This document shows positions 54,797 through 63,438 of a stretch of 64,000 bases of DNA, in pieces. The position numbers were made by a program, and so were the translations under genes. This DNA is from Amycolatopsis tucumanensis (GTDB lineage Bacteria; Actinomycetota; Actinomycetes; Mycobacteriales; Pseudonocardiaceae). The stretch covers positions 671,748 to 735,747 of the forward strand of contig NZ_JAKGSD010000001.1 in NCBI RefSeq assembly GCF_021654135.1, written 5' to 3'. Each line of letters opens with the position of its first letter. The first letter of the stretch is position 1. Below the pieces are notes generated by a model. The model was not told where the DNA came from. It saw only the letters and a program-made list of their open reading frames with translations, and did no database searches.

Positions 54797-55591
54797 TCAC
54801 GCGAAGGCGCGATCGAGTCCGTGCGTGGTGAATTGGTTCGAGGAAAGCCGTTGCGAGGCCTCCGCGGCGGCCAAGCGGACCGCCCGGACCGACGACGCGC
54901 GGTGGATGTCGTGGGTCCGGGCGGTCACCGACACCGCGCCGACCACGTGGTGACCGGCGTCGAACACCGGTGCCGCCACGCAGGAGACGCCGATCTTCGA
55001 CTCCTCGTCATCGCGGGCATACCCGTGGCGCCGCGCGGTTTCCAGCTGGCCGAGGAACACTGCCGGGGCGACAATCGTGCGCGGCGACTGGCGACGCAAA
55101 CCCTTGTCGAGGACGGCGTGGGTGTACTCCGTCGGGGCGTGCGCGAGCACCGCCTTGCCGACCGCCGTGCAGTGTGCGGGCATGCGGCCGCCGACACGCG
55201 AGGACATCGGCGGCCCGTCCGGGGCCTGCAGTTTGTGCAGGTACACGACCTCGGTCCGGTCGAGCACCGCGAGGTGCACGGTGAGCCCGGTGCCCGCGTG
55301 CAGCCGGGCCAGGACCGGGGACACGACATCCGGGATTCCCCGCTGCCGCGGAACGAGCTGGCCGAGTTCGAACAGCCGCAGCCCGAGCCGGTAGCCGTTC
55401 GCCTCCCGGGCGAGCAGCCGCCAGCCGACGAGCTGGTTGAGCAGCCGGTAGGCGGTGGGCTTCGGCATCCCCGTGCGGCGGTGCAGCTCGGCCAGGGTGA
55501 GGGCGTCGTCGTCCGGGCGGAACGCGTCCAGCAGCTGCATGCAGCGGCCGAGCACCGAATCCTCGGACGGCGCTGGTTCCGGCATCCTCAT
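54797..55591 (-). CDS. IclR-family transcriptional regulator
   Basis: 264 residues. N-terminal winged helix LTLAELHRRTGMPKPTAYRLLNQL, then the GAF-like effector domain (VYLHKLQAPDGPP, MPAHCTAVGKAVLA, GVSCVAAPVFD). IclR members commonly govern aromatic catabolic operons with a pathway acid as ligand. It lies inside the operon, with 8 bases to the extradiol dioxygenase. ATG 55591 or the ATG two codons later. Confidence 0.9.
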   Translation of the reverse strand: MRMPEPAPSEDSVLGRCMQLLDAFRPDDDALTLAELHRRTGMPKPTAYRLLNQLVGWRLLAREANGYRLGLRLFELGQLVPRQRGIPDVVSPVLARLHAGTGLTVHLAVLDRTEVVYLHKLQAPDGPPMSSRVGGRMPAHCTAVGKAVLAHAPTEYTHAVLDKGLRRQSPRTIVAPAVFLGQLETARRHGYARDDEESKIGVSCVAAPVFDAGHHVVGAVSVTARTHDIHRASSVRAVRLAAAEASQRLSSNQFTTHGLDRAFA

Positions 55592-55599
55592 CGCGGCCG

Positions 55600-56622
55600 T
55601 CAGACGAGCGCCCGGTCCTGCCAGCCGGCGAGAAGCTTGTCCTGGCCGTCGATCCCGGGGGTGCCGTAGACGAAGTAGGTCTCGGCAGGCAGGGTGCCGC
55701 CGCCGATCGCCAGGCCGGTGTCGAAGTCCGACAGGTCCCAGGTCACGGTCTCGTGGTCGGGTTCGAACTGCAGGATGCCGGAGTTGCCGAACAACTCGAT
55801 GCGGTTGCCACCGGGTTCGAACACGTACAGGAAGGCACCCTGGGTGATGCCGTGCACGTCCGGTCCGGCCTCGATCTGGATGCCGTACTCGCGGCACAGC
55901 TCGGCGGCGTCGGAATTGTGCTGCGGCACGCCGTACCAGAACGCGAGGTGGTGCAGCCGCCCCTTGGTGCCGGTCTGGTCGCGCATGATCGCCATTTCGT
56001 GGCCGAGGGCGTTGACGCTCATCCACGCGCCGATCTCGGTGCCGCCGGAGGCGCTGTCGACGACCCGCTCCCGGGTGCCGAACCCGAGGGTGCGCTCGAA
56101 CAGTTCCTTTTGGACAGTGACGTCGGAGGCCATCAGGTTGACGTGGTCGAGCCGGCGCGGCGGCAGGCCCTGGAGCGGCCGCTTCGAGCGGCGGGTCAGG
56201 ATGCGGCTGCGCAGTTCGGTGGGGGCGGTGTACTTTTCGACCTCCCACACCAGTTCCATCGGGTGCCCGTCGGGGCTCTGGAACGCGAAGGTGCGGCCCA
56301 CCCCGAGGTCGCCCTTCGTCCACCCCAGGCCGAGCCCGGCGGCGTCGAGCGCCGCGGCGCGGCGTTCGAGGGCCTCGGCCGAGGTGGTGCGCCAGCCGAC
56401 GTTGCCGAGGCCGGGCCGGTCCCGTTCGGTCAGCTTGAGGCTGTGGTGGTAGGGATCCTCGTAGCAGCGCAGGTACACCGAATCCTCGTGACGGCCGGTC
56501 TCGCGCATGCCCAGCAGCTGCGTGAAGAACCAGAGGCTGCCCTCGACGTCCGGGGTGTACAGCTCGGCGTGGGCCATGTGCGCCAGCTCGAACCGGGCGG
56601 CGGCGGTGTCGCGTGTGGTCAT
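55600..56622 (-). CDS. Type I extradiol dioxygenase (catechol 2,3-dioxygenase-like, VOC)
   Basis: 340 residues in two VOC domains. The Fe(II) ligands are in place: His160 (RLDHVNL), His225 (LHHLAFW) and Glu276 (RIELFG). The C-terminal extension (about 285-340) contains the PAETYFVYGTPGIDG segment typical of large catechol 2,3-dioxygenases. Cleaves a catechol next to the diol, giving the semialdehyde handled by the dehydrogenase at 45818. ATG start 19 bases after the FAD monooxygenase. Confidence 0.9.
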   Translation of the reverse strand: MTTRDTAAARFELAHMAHAELYTPDVEGSLWFFTQLLGMRETGRHEDSVYLRCYEDPYHHSLKLTERDRPGLGNVGWRTTSAEALERRAAALDAAGLGLGWTKGDLGVGRTFAFQSPDGHPMELVWEVEKYTAPTELRSRILTRRSKRPLQGLPPRRLDHVNLMASDVTVQKELFERTLGFGTRERVVDSASGGTEIGAWMSVNALGHEMAIMRDQTGTKGRLHHLAFWYGVPQHNSDAAELCREYGIQIEAGPDVHGITQGAFLYVFEPGGNRIELFGNSGILQFEPDHETVTWDLSDFDTGLAIGGGTLPAETYFVYGTPGIDGQDKLLAGWQDRALV

Positions 56623-56641
56623 GGTGGTGCCTTTCACGGGC

Positions 56642-57808
56642 TCAGGCTTGGAGCAGCGGTTCGCGGTGGTCGTAGGCGTGGATCCAGCTGAAGTCGTCGA
56701 CGAGGTTCGACAACCGCCGATCACGGGTGGCGGCGGCGTCGCCGTCGGGCAGGTGCAGCAGCGACGAGGTCACCCAGGAGCTGCGCTGCACCTGACGGGT
56801 CCGGCAGCGGCGCAGGCGTTCGTAGGCCTTCAGCGCCACCGAGACGTCGTCGTACCGGTGCAGGCAGCCGGCGAGGACCGCGGCGTCCTCGATGGTCTGG
56901 TTCGCGCCTTGGCCGTGGTGGGGCAGCATGGCGTGGGCGGCGTCGCCGAGCAGCACCACTCCGTCCGCGCTCCACCGCGCCAGCGGTGGCAGCGCGAAGA
57001 GGCCCCACCGGGGACTTTGGGGTACCGCCTCGACCATGGTTCGGATGGCGGGGTGCCAGTCCCGGAACGCCTCGGCCAGGGTGCCGTCGGCGGCTTCCGC
57101 CGTCCCGCCCTGCGCGTCCCACCGTTCGGGCCCCTCGACGACAGCGAGGAAGTTGATGAACTGGCCCGTCGCGTAGTGCAGCAGGTGCGCACCGGGCCCC
57201 ATCCAGAACTGGACGGCGTCCGGGTCCGGCAGGTTGGGCACGGCGTCCCGCGTGACCAAACCCCGAAACCCGCTCGTTCCCGAATAGACGGGAACCACGT
57301 CGGTGATCGACGCGCGCACCCGCGATCGGATGCCGTCGGCTCCGACCACGAGTCCGGCCGTGGCGGTGGAACCGTCGGCGAACACCAACTCGCTCCGATC
57401 GCCCTCCCGGTGGAGGCCGGTCAGCTCCTTGCCGAGGTGGAGGTCATCGGTCCCCCAGGCCTCGGCGAGGGCCCGCTGGAGGTGAGCCCGGTGCACGCCC
57501 CAGAACGGGGCTCCGAAGCGTTCCTCGTACCACCTGCCCACCGGGTGGGCAGCGACCCGGCCACCCTGGGCCCAGTGGCGATAGATCAGCTCCGTCGGGA
57601 CCGCCGACGGCGGTTCCAACGCGGCCCTGAGGCCGAGTTCACGCAGGATGCGCGTGCCGTTGGCGGCCAGTGCCACCGCGGCGCCGACCTCGGCGAGCTC
57701 GGGTGCCTGTTCGTAGATCCGTACGCGGATCCCGTGCCGGCGCAGCGCCAGGCCCAGGGTCAGCCCGCCGATTCCGGCGCCGATCACAGCGATGTCTGGA
57801 CGGTCCAT
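56642..57808 (-). CDS. FAD-dependent aromatic monooxygenase (salicylate/3-hydroxybenzoate hydroxylase-like)
   Basis: 388 residues. Rossmann motif IAVIGAGIGGLTLGLALRRHG, the middle motif VVGADGIRSRVR, and GVVLLGDAAHAMLPHHGQGANQTIED mark a group A flavin monooxygenase. It likely hydroxylates (perhaps decarboxylating) the ring to the diol that the adjacent dioxygenases cleave. ATG start three bases after the NTF2-like gene. Confidence 0.88.
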   Translation of the reverse strand: MDRPDIAVIGAGIGGLTLGLALRRHGIRVRIYEQAPELAEVGAAVALAANGTRILRELGLRAALEPPSAVPTELIYRHWAQGGRVAAHPVGRWYEERFGAPFWGVHRAHLQRALAEAWGTDDLHLGKELTGLHREGDRSELVFADGSTATAGLVVGADGIRSRVRASITDVVPVYSGTSGFRGLVTRDAVPNLPDPDAVQFWMGPGAHLLHYATGQFINFLAVVEGPERWDAQGGTAEAADGTLAEAFRDWHPAIRTMVEAVPQSPRWGLFALPPLARWSADGVVLLGDAAHAMLPHHGQGANQTIEDAAVLAGCLHRYDDVSVALKAYERLRRCRTRQVQRSSWVTSSLLHLPDGDAAATRDRRLSNLVDDFSWIHAYDHREPLLQA

Positions 57809-57811
57809 GGT

Positions 57812-58198
57812 TCACGCGGCCTGGGTCGGGGTCGGGTCGATGAAGACGCGCAGGTCGTCGATGAGCCCGTCGCGGTGTTCGATCACAGTCAGCGCCGGCA
57901 CGGTGACGTCGCGGCCGTCGGGGCACCCGTAGGTGACGTTGGCTTCCAGCAGCATGACCGGTCCGGCAGCCCAGACGTTGAGGAACTCGTGTTCGATCCT
58001 GCGGTAGCTGGTGAACAACCAGTCCAGGCCCGCGCGGATGGCGTCGTGGCCGGGCATCGGGGCGTTCGCGCCGTAGGTCATGCGTGCGTCCGGGGCGAAA
58101 CCCGCGAGCACGGCCTCGGTGTCGCAGGCGTCGACCTTGGCGTAGAAGTCGCTCACCCAGGCCGGGACCTCGACGGCTGTCGCCGCGCCCCCCGTCAT
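57812..58198 (-). CDS. SnoaL/NTF2-like small protein
   Basis: 128 residues, cone-shaped NTF2-like fold: WVSDFYAKVDACDTEAVLAGFAPDA, MPGHDAIRAGLDWLF, and the C-terminal VPALTVIEHRDGLIDDLRVFID. May be an isomerase, cyclase or accessory hydroxylase-linked protein. ATGA overlap with the SRPBCC gene. Confidence 0.8.
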   Translation of the reverse strand: MTGGAATAVEVPAWVSDFYAKVDACDTEAVLAGFAPDARMTYGANAPMPGHDAIRAGLDWLFTSYRRIEHEFLNVWAAGPVMLLEANVTYGCPDGRDVTVPALTVIEHRDGLIDDLRVFIDPTPTQAA

Positions 58199-58656
58199 CG
58201 GACCGGCTCCGAGATCCGCCACCGGACGGCGGCCAGGGTCGTCTCGACGGCCGCCTGGTACGCGGTGGCCATGTCGTGGGCCAGCTCCTGGTCCGTGACG
58301 GGCAGCTCGTCGCCCGGCCGGACGGCCAGCGCGAACTGGAACCGCAGGGACAGCTCGCCGTTCTGCTCGAGGATCTCGTTGGTGATGGTGCCCAGCACCG
58401 GCCCTTCGAGCCGGGTGAACACCACGCGGTTCGGCTGGTCTAGCCACACCCGCTCCACGTACCGGGCGCCCCGCAGTTCGATTTCCCGGTCGAACACCGT
58501 CGGGCTCTGCCGCGCGATCTCGCGGCAGGAGGTGATCGCCTCCACGTAGGGGACGGCGTCCACCGCTTTCTGCTCCAGCCCCTGCCAGATCTGCTCGCGG
58601 TCGAGCGGCTCGGCGCCCGGCGGGTTGGCGGGCAGGGTCAGTTCACTGAAGATCAT
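58195..58656 (-). CDS. SRPBCC/DUF1857 (AtaL-like) protein
   Basis: 153 residues, starting MIFSELTLPANPPGAEPLDREQIWQGLEQKA; ITSCREIARQSPTVFDREIELRG is typical of the AtaL-like START-domain group. These bind hydrophobic ligands; role here unknown. ATG with GAGGAACC upstream. Coupled to the NTF2-like gene, so the two small proteins may act together. Confidence 0.8.
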   Translation of the reverse strand: MIFSELTLPANPPGAEPLDREQIWQGLEQKAVDAVPYVEAITSCREIARQSPTVFDREIELRGARYVERVWLDQPNRVVFTRLEGPVLGTITNEILEQNGELSLRFQFALAVRPGDELPVTDQELAHDMATAYQAAVETTLAAVRWRISEPVR

Positions 58657-58688
58657 GGTTCCTCCACGTCGTTGTGCGAGTTGCTGGA

Positions 58689-59597
58689 TCAGTGATCGAG
58701 GATTTCCGGAAGAACGGGGCCCCACGCGTTGGCGGTGGCGATGTCGACCTCCCACGTCTTGGGGACCTGGGGCCGGTCTTCGTGCCAGGGCCGGGGCTCG
58801 AAGTAGCCGTTGGCCTCGTCGATCATCTGGTCGAGCTGGGTGAACAGCTCGATGGTGTTGCCGTCGGGGTCGCGGTGGTAGGTGAACACGTTGTGCCCGG
58901 GACCATGCCGGCCCGGACCCCAGTGCAGCCGGAAGTCGTTGCGCGCCAGGTGGTCCAGCGTCGTCTGCAGGTGGTTGAGGTCGCGCATCTCGTAGGCGAC
59001 GTGGTGCATGCCGGAGAACTTCGCGCTCTCCAGGAAGTTCGCCGCGTGGTGGTCGGCGTTGCACCGGAGGAAGACGAAGAAGTCGCCGATGGTGTCCGAC
59101 CAGCGGAAGCCCAGGAGGTCCTGGTAGAAACCCTGGATCTGCTTCAGGCTCGGGCTGAACGCCGCGACGTGGCCGAGCTTGGTCGGCCGGTACGCCGGGC
59201 TGGGTTCGGCTCCGCCCTCCGCCGGTGCCTGCGATTCGTACAGGTGCAGTGGAACGTCCGTCCCGGGCTCGGCCAGGACGAGGACGTCCGGCGTGCTCGG
59301 CGCGATGTCGCTGCGTCGCGACACCTCGTACCCCGCGGCGGCCAGGCGCTTGTGCGCGTCGTCGAGGTCGCGGACGACCTCGTAGCCCACCGACGTGCGG
59401 GCGCCTGCCTCGCCCTTGCGGATCACGACGCTGTGGTGGTCCAGTCCGGTGTTCAGGTAGACGACGTCAGGCGAGCGGTCCTCGATGTGCAGACCGAGGC
59501 AGGTGCGGTAGTACTCGGTCAAACGGTCGACGTCCGGCGTGGTGAATTCGACGTAGCCGAGCTTGGAAACGCGGGCGGCCGCGTTGTCGGTGATCAT
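58689..59597 (-). CDS. Type I extradiol dioxygenase (2,3-dihydroxybiphenyl-type, VOC)
   Basis: 302 residues, two VOC domains. Fe ligands His143 (LGHVAAF), His199 (MHHVAYEM) and Glu250 (TIELFTQ); KLGYVEFTTPDVDRLTEYY starts domain 1. It differs enough from the enzyme at 55600 to suggest a second diol, or a fold relative such as a lyase that retains the metal site. ATG with AAGGAGTT upstream. Confidence 0.87.
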   Translation of the reverse strand: MITDNAAARVSKLGYVEFTTPDVDRLTEYYRTCLGLHIEDRSPDVVYLNTGLDHHSVVIRKGEAGARTSVGYEVVRDLDDAHKRLAAAGYEVSRRSDIAPSTPDVLVLAEPGTDVPLHLYESQAPAEGGAEPSPAYRPTKLGHVAAFSPSLKQIQGFYQDLLGFRWSDTIGDFFVFLRCNADHHAANFLESAKFSGMHHVAYEMRDLNHLQTTLDHLARNDFRLHWGPGRHGPGHNVFTYHRDPDGNTIELFTQLDQMIDEANGYFEPRPWHEDRPQVPKTWEVDIATANAWGPVLPEILDH

Positions 59598-59612
59598 GGG
59601 AACTCCTTGGGA

Positions 59613-60353
59613 TCAGGCGGCGAGGTAGCCGCCGTCGACGGGCAGCACGACGCCGTTGACGTACGCGGCGGCGGACGAGCAGAGCCAGACGACGGCTTCG
59701 GCGACTTCGGGCGCTTCGCCGTAGCGCCCGAGGGTGGTCCGGCCGATGACGGGGGCCATCGCTTCCGTGGGGACGGCGGCAGTCATGGCGGTCCGGATCG
59801 GGCCCGGGGCAACGGCGTTGATCCGGATTCCCCGGCCGCCGTAGTCGATGGCCGCGGTTCTGGTCAGGCCGGCCACGCCGTGCTTGCTCGCGACGTAGGC
59901 GGCCTGGGCCGCCGAACCCTGTTCGCACCAGATCGAAGCGGTGTTGACGATGGCGCCGCGGGTCTCCAGCAGGTGCGGGATCTGGTACTTCATCCCGGCG
60001 AAGACGCCACTCAGATTGACCGAGATGACTCGGTGCCAGTCGTCCTCGCCGAGGTCCGCCAAGGGCGCCGGCGAGAAGGTCCCGGCGTTGTTGTGCGCGA
60101 AGTCCAGCCGGCCGAACGTCTCGACGGCGGCGGCGACCGCGTCGCGCACCGCGGCGGCATCACCCACATCCACTTGAAGCGACCGGACTTCGACGCCGTG
60201 CTCGGCAGCTTCGGCCGCGGTGCCGCTCGGGTCTGCCAAGTCGCAGACGACGACCGAAGCACCGCGTGCCGCGAACGCGAGGGCACTCGAGCGCCCAATG
60301 CCCCCGGCCGCTCCGGTGACGAACGCGACCTTGCCGGCGAACTCGTGGTTCAC
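59613..60353 (-). CDS. Short-chain dehydrogenase/reductase
   Basis: 246 residues. KVAFVTGAAGGIGRSSALAFA, DFAHNNAGTFSPA, VNTASIWCEQGSAAQAAYVASKHG (Ser, Tyr, Lys) and a C-terminal NGVVLPVDGGYLA. Asp in VVVCDLAD favours NAD. Perhaps a cis-diol or alcohol dehydrogenase in the pathway. GTG start overlaps the FAA-hydrolase stop. Confidence 0.88.
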   Translation of the reverse strand: MNHEFAGKVAFVTGAAGGIGRSSALAFAARGASVVVCDLADPSGTAAEAAEHGVEVRSLQVDVGDAAAVRDAVAAAVETFGRLDFAHNNAGTFSPAPLADLGEDDWHRVISVNLSGVFAGMKYQIPHLLETRGAIVNTASIWCEQGSAAQAAYVASKHGVAGLTRTAAIDYGGRGIRINAVAPGPIRTAMTAAVPTEAMAPVIGRTTLGRYGEAPEVAEAVVWLCSSAAAYVNGVVLPVDGGYLAA

Positions 60354-61267
60354 GCGATCCTCCGCGGGCTCTCGACGGCGCCGTCGGCCACCGGGTTGCG
60401 GAGCGTCCCGAGTCCGTCGATCTCGATCACGACTTCGTCGCCAGGCTGCAGGAACTCTCCGCGAGGCGCCCCGACGCCGGCGGGACTGCCGGTCGCGACG
60501 ATGTCCCCCGGTTCCAGCGTCATGATTTGGCTCGCCGCCGCGACCACGGCGAACGCGCTGTTCATCATGTCGTCGGTGCTGGAGTCCTGCTTCACGATGC
60601 CGTTCACGGTCAGCCTGATTCGAAGGTCCTGCGGGTCGTCCACGAACCAGGCCGGCGTCACGCCGGGGCCGGTTGGGCAGAACGTGTCCTCGCCCTTGGC
60701 CGAGGTCCAGTCGAATCCGAAGGGCGGTGCCACGGCGTCGGGGCGGCTCAGCCGGTCGCGGGCGGACACGTCGTTGACGATGGTGTAGCCGGCGATGTGG
60801 TCGGCGACGTCCGCCTCGTCGAGGTCGCGAGCCTGCCGGCCGATGACGACGCCCAGCTCGGCTTCCCAGTCGATCCGCCGTCCGGGACGGTCCGGCAGGA
60901 CGATCGGGTCGTCCGGGCCGATGACCGCAGTGGACGGCGGCTTGAGGAAGAAGTACGGCGCTCCCACCGGATCGGGCCGGTCGACCTTCATCTCCGCGAG
61001 GTGCGCGAAGTAGTTCGCGCCGGCGCAGACGACCTTGCGCGGGAAGCGGATCGGCGCGTCGAGCCGCACCTGCCCGGCCAGCGGAAGACGGGAGACCTCG
61101 ATCGTGCGCAGCTCCTTCGCCGCGGCCGGCCAGTCCTCGAGCAGGTCCAGCAGGGTCCGTCCCGCATAGTGCGGCAGGGCACGCACCGTTCCGTCGGCTT
61201 CCCGGAGGCCGACGGCAGTGCCGTCCCCGGATCCGCCGCCGCGGTAAGTGACCAGTGACCACGTCAT
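60350..61267 (-). CDS. Fumarylacetoacetate-hydrolase-family protein
   Basis: 305 residues. FPRKVVCAGANYFAHLAEM, then FFLKPPSTAVIGPDDPIVLP, the metal ligand stretch DWEAELGVVIG, and NDVSARDRL. Likely a C-C hydrolase, isomerase or decarboxylase of a 2-oxo acid ring-cleavage product. ATGA overlap with the MDR gene. Of the same superfamily as, but distinct from, the hydratase/decarboxylase pair at 47245-48782. Confidence 0.87.
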   Translation of the reverse strand: MTWSLVTYRGGGSGDGTAVGLREADGTVRALPHYAGRTLLDLLEDWPAAAKELRTIEVSRLPLAGQVRLDAPIRFPRKVVCAGANYFAHLAEMKVDRPDPVGAPYFFLKPPSTAVIGPDDPIVLPDRPGRRIDWEAELGVVIGRQARDLDEADVADHIAGYTIVNDVSARDRLSRPDAVAPPFGFDWTSAKGEDTFCPTGPGVTPAWFVDDPQDLRIRLTVNGIVKQDSSTDDMMNSAFAVVAAASQIMTLEPGDIVATGSPAGVGAPRGEFLQPGDEVVIEIDGLGTLRNPVADGAVESPRRIA

Positions 61268-62421
61268 GAGGAGTTCCTTCGGGTTTCCGGGGCCGCGGCC
61301 CAGTCGTCGTCGGCCGTCGTCAGCACGACGCGGCCGGTGTTGGCGGAGGCTTCGAGGTAGCGGTGGGCCGAGGCGGCTTCCGCGATCGGGAAGGTCCGGT
61401 CGATCACCGGGCGGAATCCGGCTTCCACGGCCGACCAGACCCGGCGCGCGCTGCGCAGGTTCCCGCTGCGCACGCCGATGACGCGCTGCGACCGGGAGTA
61501 CAGCCGCAGCAGGTCCAGCTCGACCTTCCCGCCGAGGAAGGCTCCTGAGGTGACCACGCGGCCGCGCATCGCGAGCACGTCCATCGTCGCGCTCCAGATC
61601 GCGGGATCGCCGAGGTTGTCGATGACCAGGTCGACACCGGCGCTGCCGGTCAGCGCCCGCACCTGTTCCCCGAAGGTGGGGTCGGTGGGATCGACCACCG
61701 CCTCGGCCTTCAGCTCCCCGGCCAGGCGTTCCCGCTTGGCCGCCGACCGCGACCCCGCGATCACCCGGGCACCGTGGTGCACGGCCAGCGCCGCGGTCAG
61801 CGACCCCAGCGCGGACGAAGCCCCGTGCACCAGAACCCACTCACCGGGCTTCAACCCGGCGTGCTCGAACTGGTTCTCCGCGACCGCCCCGGACCAGACC
61901 AGCGCCGTCGCCTCCACGGGCCCCACCCCGGCTGGGACCACCAGCGCGTTGGCCGCCGGGACGACCGTGTATTCCGCATAGGCACCGCGGGTGTGCACCC
62001 CCATGATCCGGGTGGAGGCGCAGGCTTCGAGAGCGCCGTCCGCGCACGCCGCGCAGGTCCCGCAGGTCAGAATCGGGACGACGGCCACGAGGTCACCGGG
62101 ACGGACCGAGTCGACCCCCGCCCCGACCGCGGCGACCGTGCCCGCGTGCTCGGCGCCCAGGATGTGCGGCAGCGTGATCCGGGCGTACGGGTGCGTCCCG
62201 GCACGGGCGCTGAGATCCAGGAGCCGGCCGACGCTCACGGCTGCCACGCGGACGGCCACCTCCCCCGGCCCGGGCTGAGGTGTATCCACCTCGTGCATCT
62301 GCAGGACATCCGGATCGCCGAAGTGGTCGAACGACATCACCCGCATCCGCTCCGGCAAACCGGCTTCACCGTCGCCGACGACGGGCCAGGGCGCTTGCGC
62401 CGCGGCTAGCGATCGGGACAT
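61264..62421 (-). CDS. Zinc-dependent medium-chain dehydrogenase/reductase
   Basis: 385 residues. GAEHAGTVAAVGAGV, the structural-zinc cysteines in LTCGTCAACADGALEACAS, VLVHGASSALGSLTAALA nucleotide motif, and the NLGDPAIWSATMDVL stretch. First gene of the ten-gene minus operon, divergent from GntR. An alcohol or enone oxidoreductase, substrate unknown. ATG 62421 follows AAGGAGGAC. Confidence 0.86.
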   Translation of the reverse strand: MSRSLAAAQAPWPVVGDGEAGLPERMRVMSFDHFGDPDVLQMHEVDTPQPGPGEVAVRVAAVSVGRLLDLSARAGTHPYARITLPHILGAEHAGTVAAVGAGVDSVRPGDLVAVVPILTCGTCAACADGALEACASTRIMGVHTRGAYAEYTVVPAANALVVPAGVGPVEATALVWSGAVAENQFEHAGLKPGEWVLVHGASSALGSLTAALAVHHGARVIAGSRSAAKRERLAGELKAEAVVDPTDPTFGEQVRALTGSAGVDLVIDNLGDPAIWSATMDVLAMRGRVVTSGAFLGGKVELDLLRLYSRSQRVIGVRSGNLRSARRVWSAVEAGFRPVIDRTFPIAEAASAHRYLEASANTGRVVLTTADDDWAAAPETRRNSS

Positions 62422-62529
62422 CTGTGTCCTCCTTGCTTCCAGTCGGCGAGGATTCCTCTTCCTGCCACCCTGCCGAGCAGGGCCTTTAGCGGACTTCCGT
62501 CCGCAGTCCGGTCTCGCACTGCACCAAAC

Positions 62530-62657
62530 TGTACACACTTCGGTCGACCTGTGGAAGACGTTGCCACTGGATCTTTCGAGCGAGACCAGCACGCGATCTG
62601 CCAAAAGATCACTGTCACCCCACCCGAGAAAGTCTCGACCTGGATACACTGTGCACA
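62530..62657. promoter_or_regulatory. Divergent promoter region with two TGTRCACA boxes
   Basis: TGTACACA at 62530-62537 and TGTGCACA at 62650-62657 lie at the two ends of the 235-base gap between the MDR gene and GntR. Palindromic TGT...ACA boxes suit FadR-type GntR proteins. The second touches the GntR start codon, which fits autorepression. Confidence 0.55.
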
Positions 62658-63391
62658 TGAGCGAGAACGCCGCCGAAGACTCCGAGCCAGGGGAGGGCAG
62701 GCCGGGACGCCGCCTCGCCCTCGATGTCCACGCCGCCGTCCGGGCGATGATCCTGAGCGGGGAGCTGCCTCCCGGCGCGCCGCTCCTGCAGGCCGCGCTC
62801 GCACGCAAGCTCAAGGTGAGCCGCACGCCGATGCGCGAGGCCTTCCGCCTCCTCCAGGAGGAAGGCCTGATCGAAAACAAGCCGGACCAGCGGGCCGTCG
62901 TCCGGGCGATCGACCCCGGCGAGGTCGACGCCGTCTACACCTCGCGGGTGATGCTGGAATCGGTCGCGGTGAGCATCTCCGTCCGCAGCGCGACCCCGGA
63001 GCTCGTGGAACGCCTGGCCAAGTCACTCGCGCAGATGCGCCAGTACTCGGCGGAGGAGGACATCGACCGCTGGCAGCAGGCACACCGCGAGTTCCACGTG
63101 CTCACCACCGAGGGAGCACCCATGCTCCTGGACGCGCTCGCCGGTTTGAGCGATCGCGCCGAGCGCTTCCTCCGGCTGGCGAAACTGGGCCACCCCCAGG
63201 CCACCGGCCGCTGGGACGCCGACCACGAGGTGCTCGTCGAGGCCTTTCGCGCCCGGGACCACGACCTCGCGGTCACCACGATCGCCCAGCACCTCGCACG
63301 CACCGCGTTCACGGCCATGGCGGACATCGCCCCCCGGCTCGACGCCGTGGCGACCCGCGCCGCACTCAACCTCGTCCTGACCGACCGGTGA
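62657..63391 (+). CDS. GntR-family regulator (FadR/FCD subfamily)
   Basis: 244 residues. VHAAVRAMILSGELPPGAPLLQAALARKLKVSRTPMREAFRLLQEEGLI is the winged helix; the all-helical FCD effector domain follows, with acidic/His residues (AHREFHVLTT, WDADHEVLVEAF) that often bind a metal and carboxylate ligand. Divergent from the ten-gene catabolic operon, so probably its controller. ATG 62657 or GTG 62651. Confidence 0.9.
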   Translation: MSENAAEDSEPGEGRPGRRLALDVHAAVRAMILSGELPPGAPLLQAALARKLKVSRTPMREAFRLLQEEGLIENKPDQRAVVRAIDPGEVDAVYTSRVMLESVAVSISVRSATPELVERLAKSLAQMRQYSAEEDIDRWQQAHREFHVLTTEGAPMLLDALAGLSDRAERFLRLAKLGHPQATGRWDADHEVLVEAFRARDHDLAVTTIAQHLARTAFTAMADIAPRLDAVATRAALNLVLTDR

Positions 63392-63403
63392 AACCGACCC
63401 AGC

Positions 63404-63429
63404 AGTTACTTATCAGAACTTGGTTGTAT
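63404..63429 (+). promoter_or_regulatory. Probable HxlR operator/promoter, site B
   Basis: AGTT-N9-AACTTGGTTGTAT ends 9 bases before the HxlR ATG; it matches site A at 53868-53893 in arm sequence, spacing and the following TTGGTT-N-TAT. Autoregulation is likely. Confidence 0.72.
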
Positions 63430-63438
63430 TCTGGCGCC

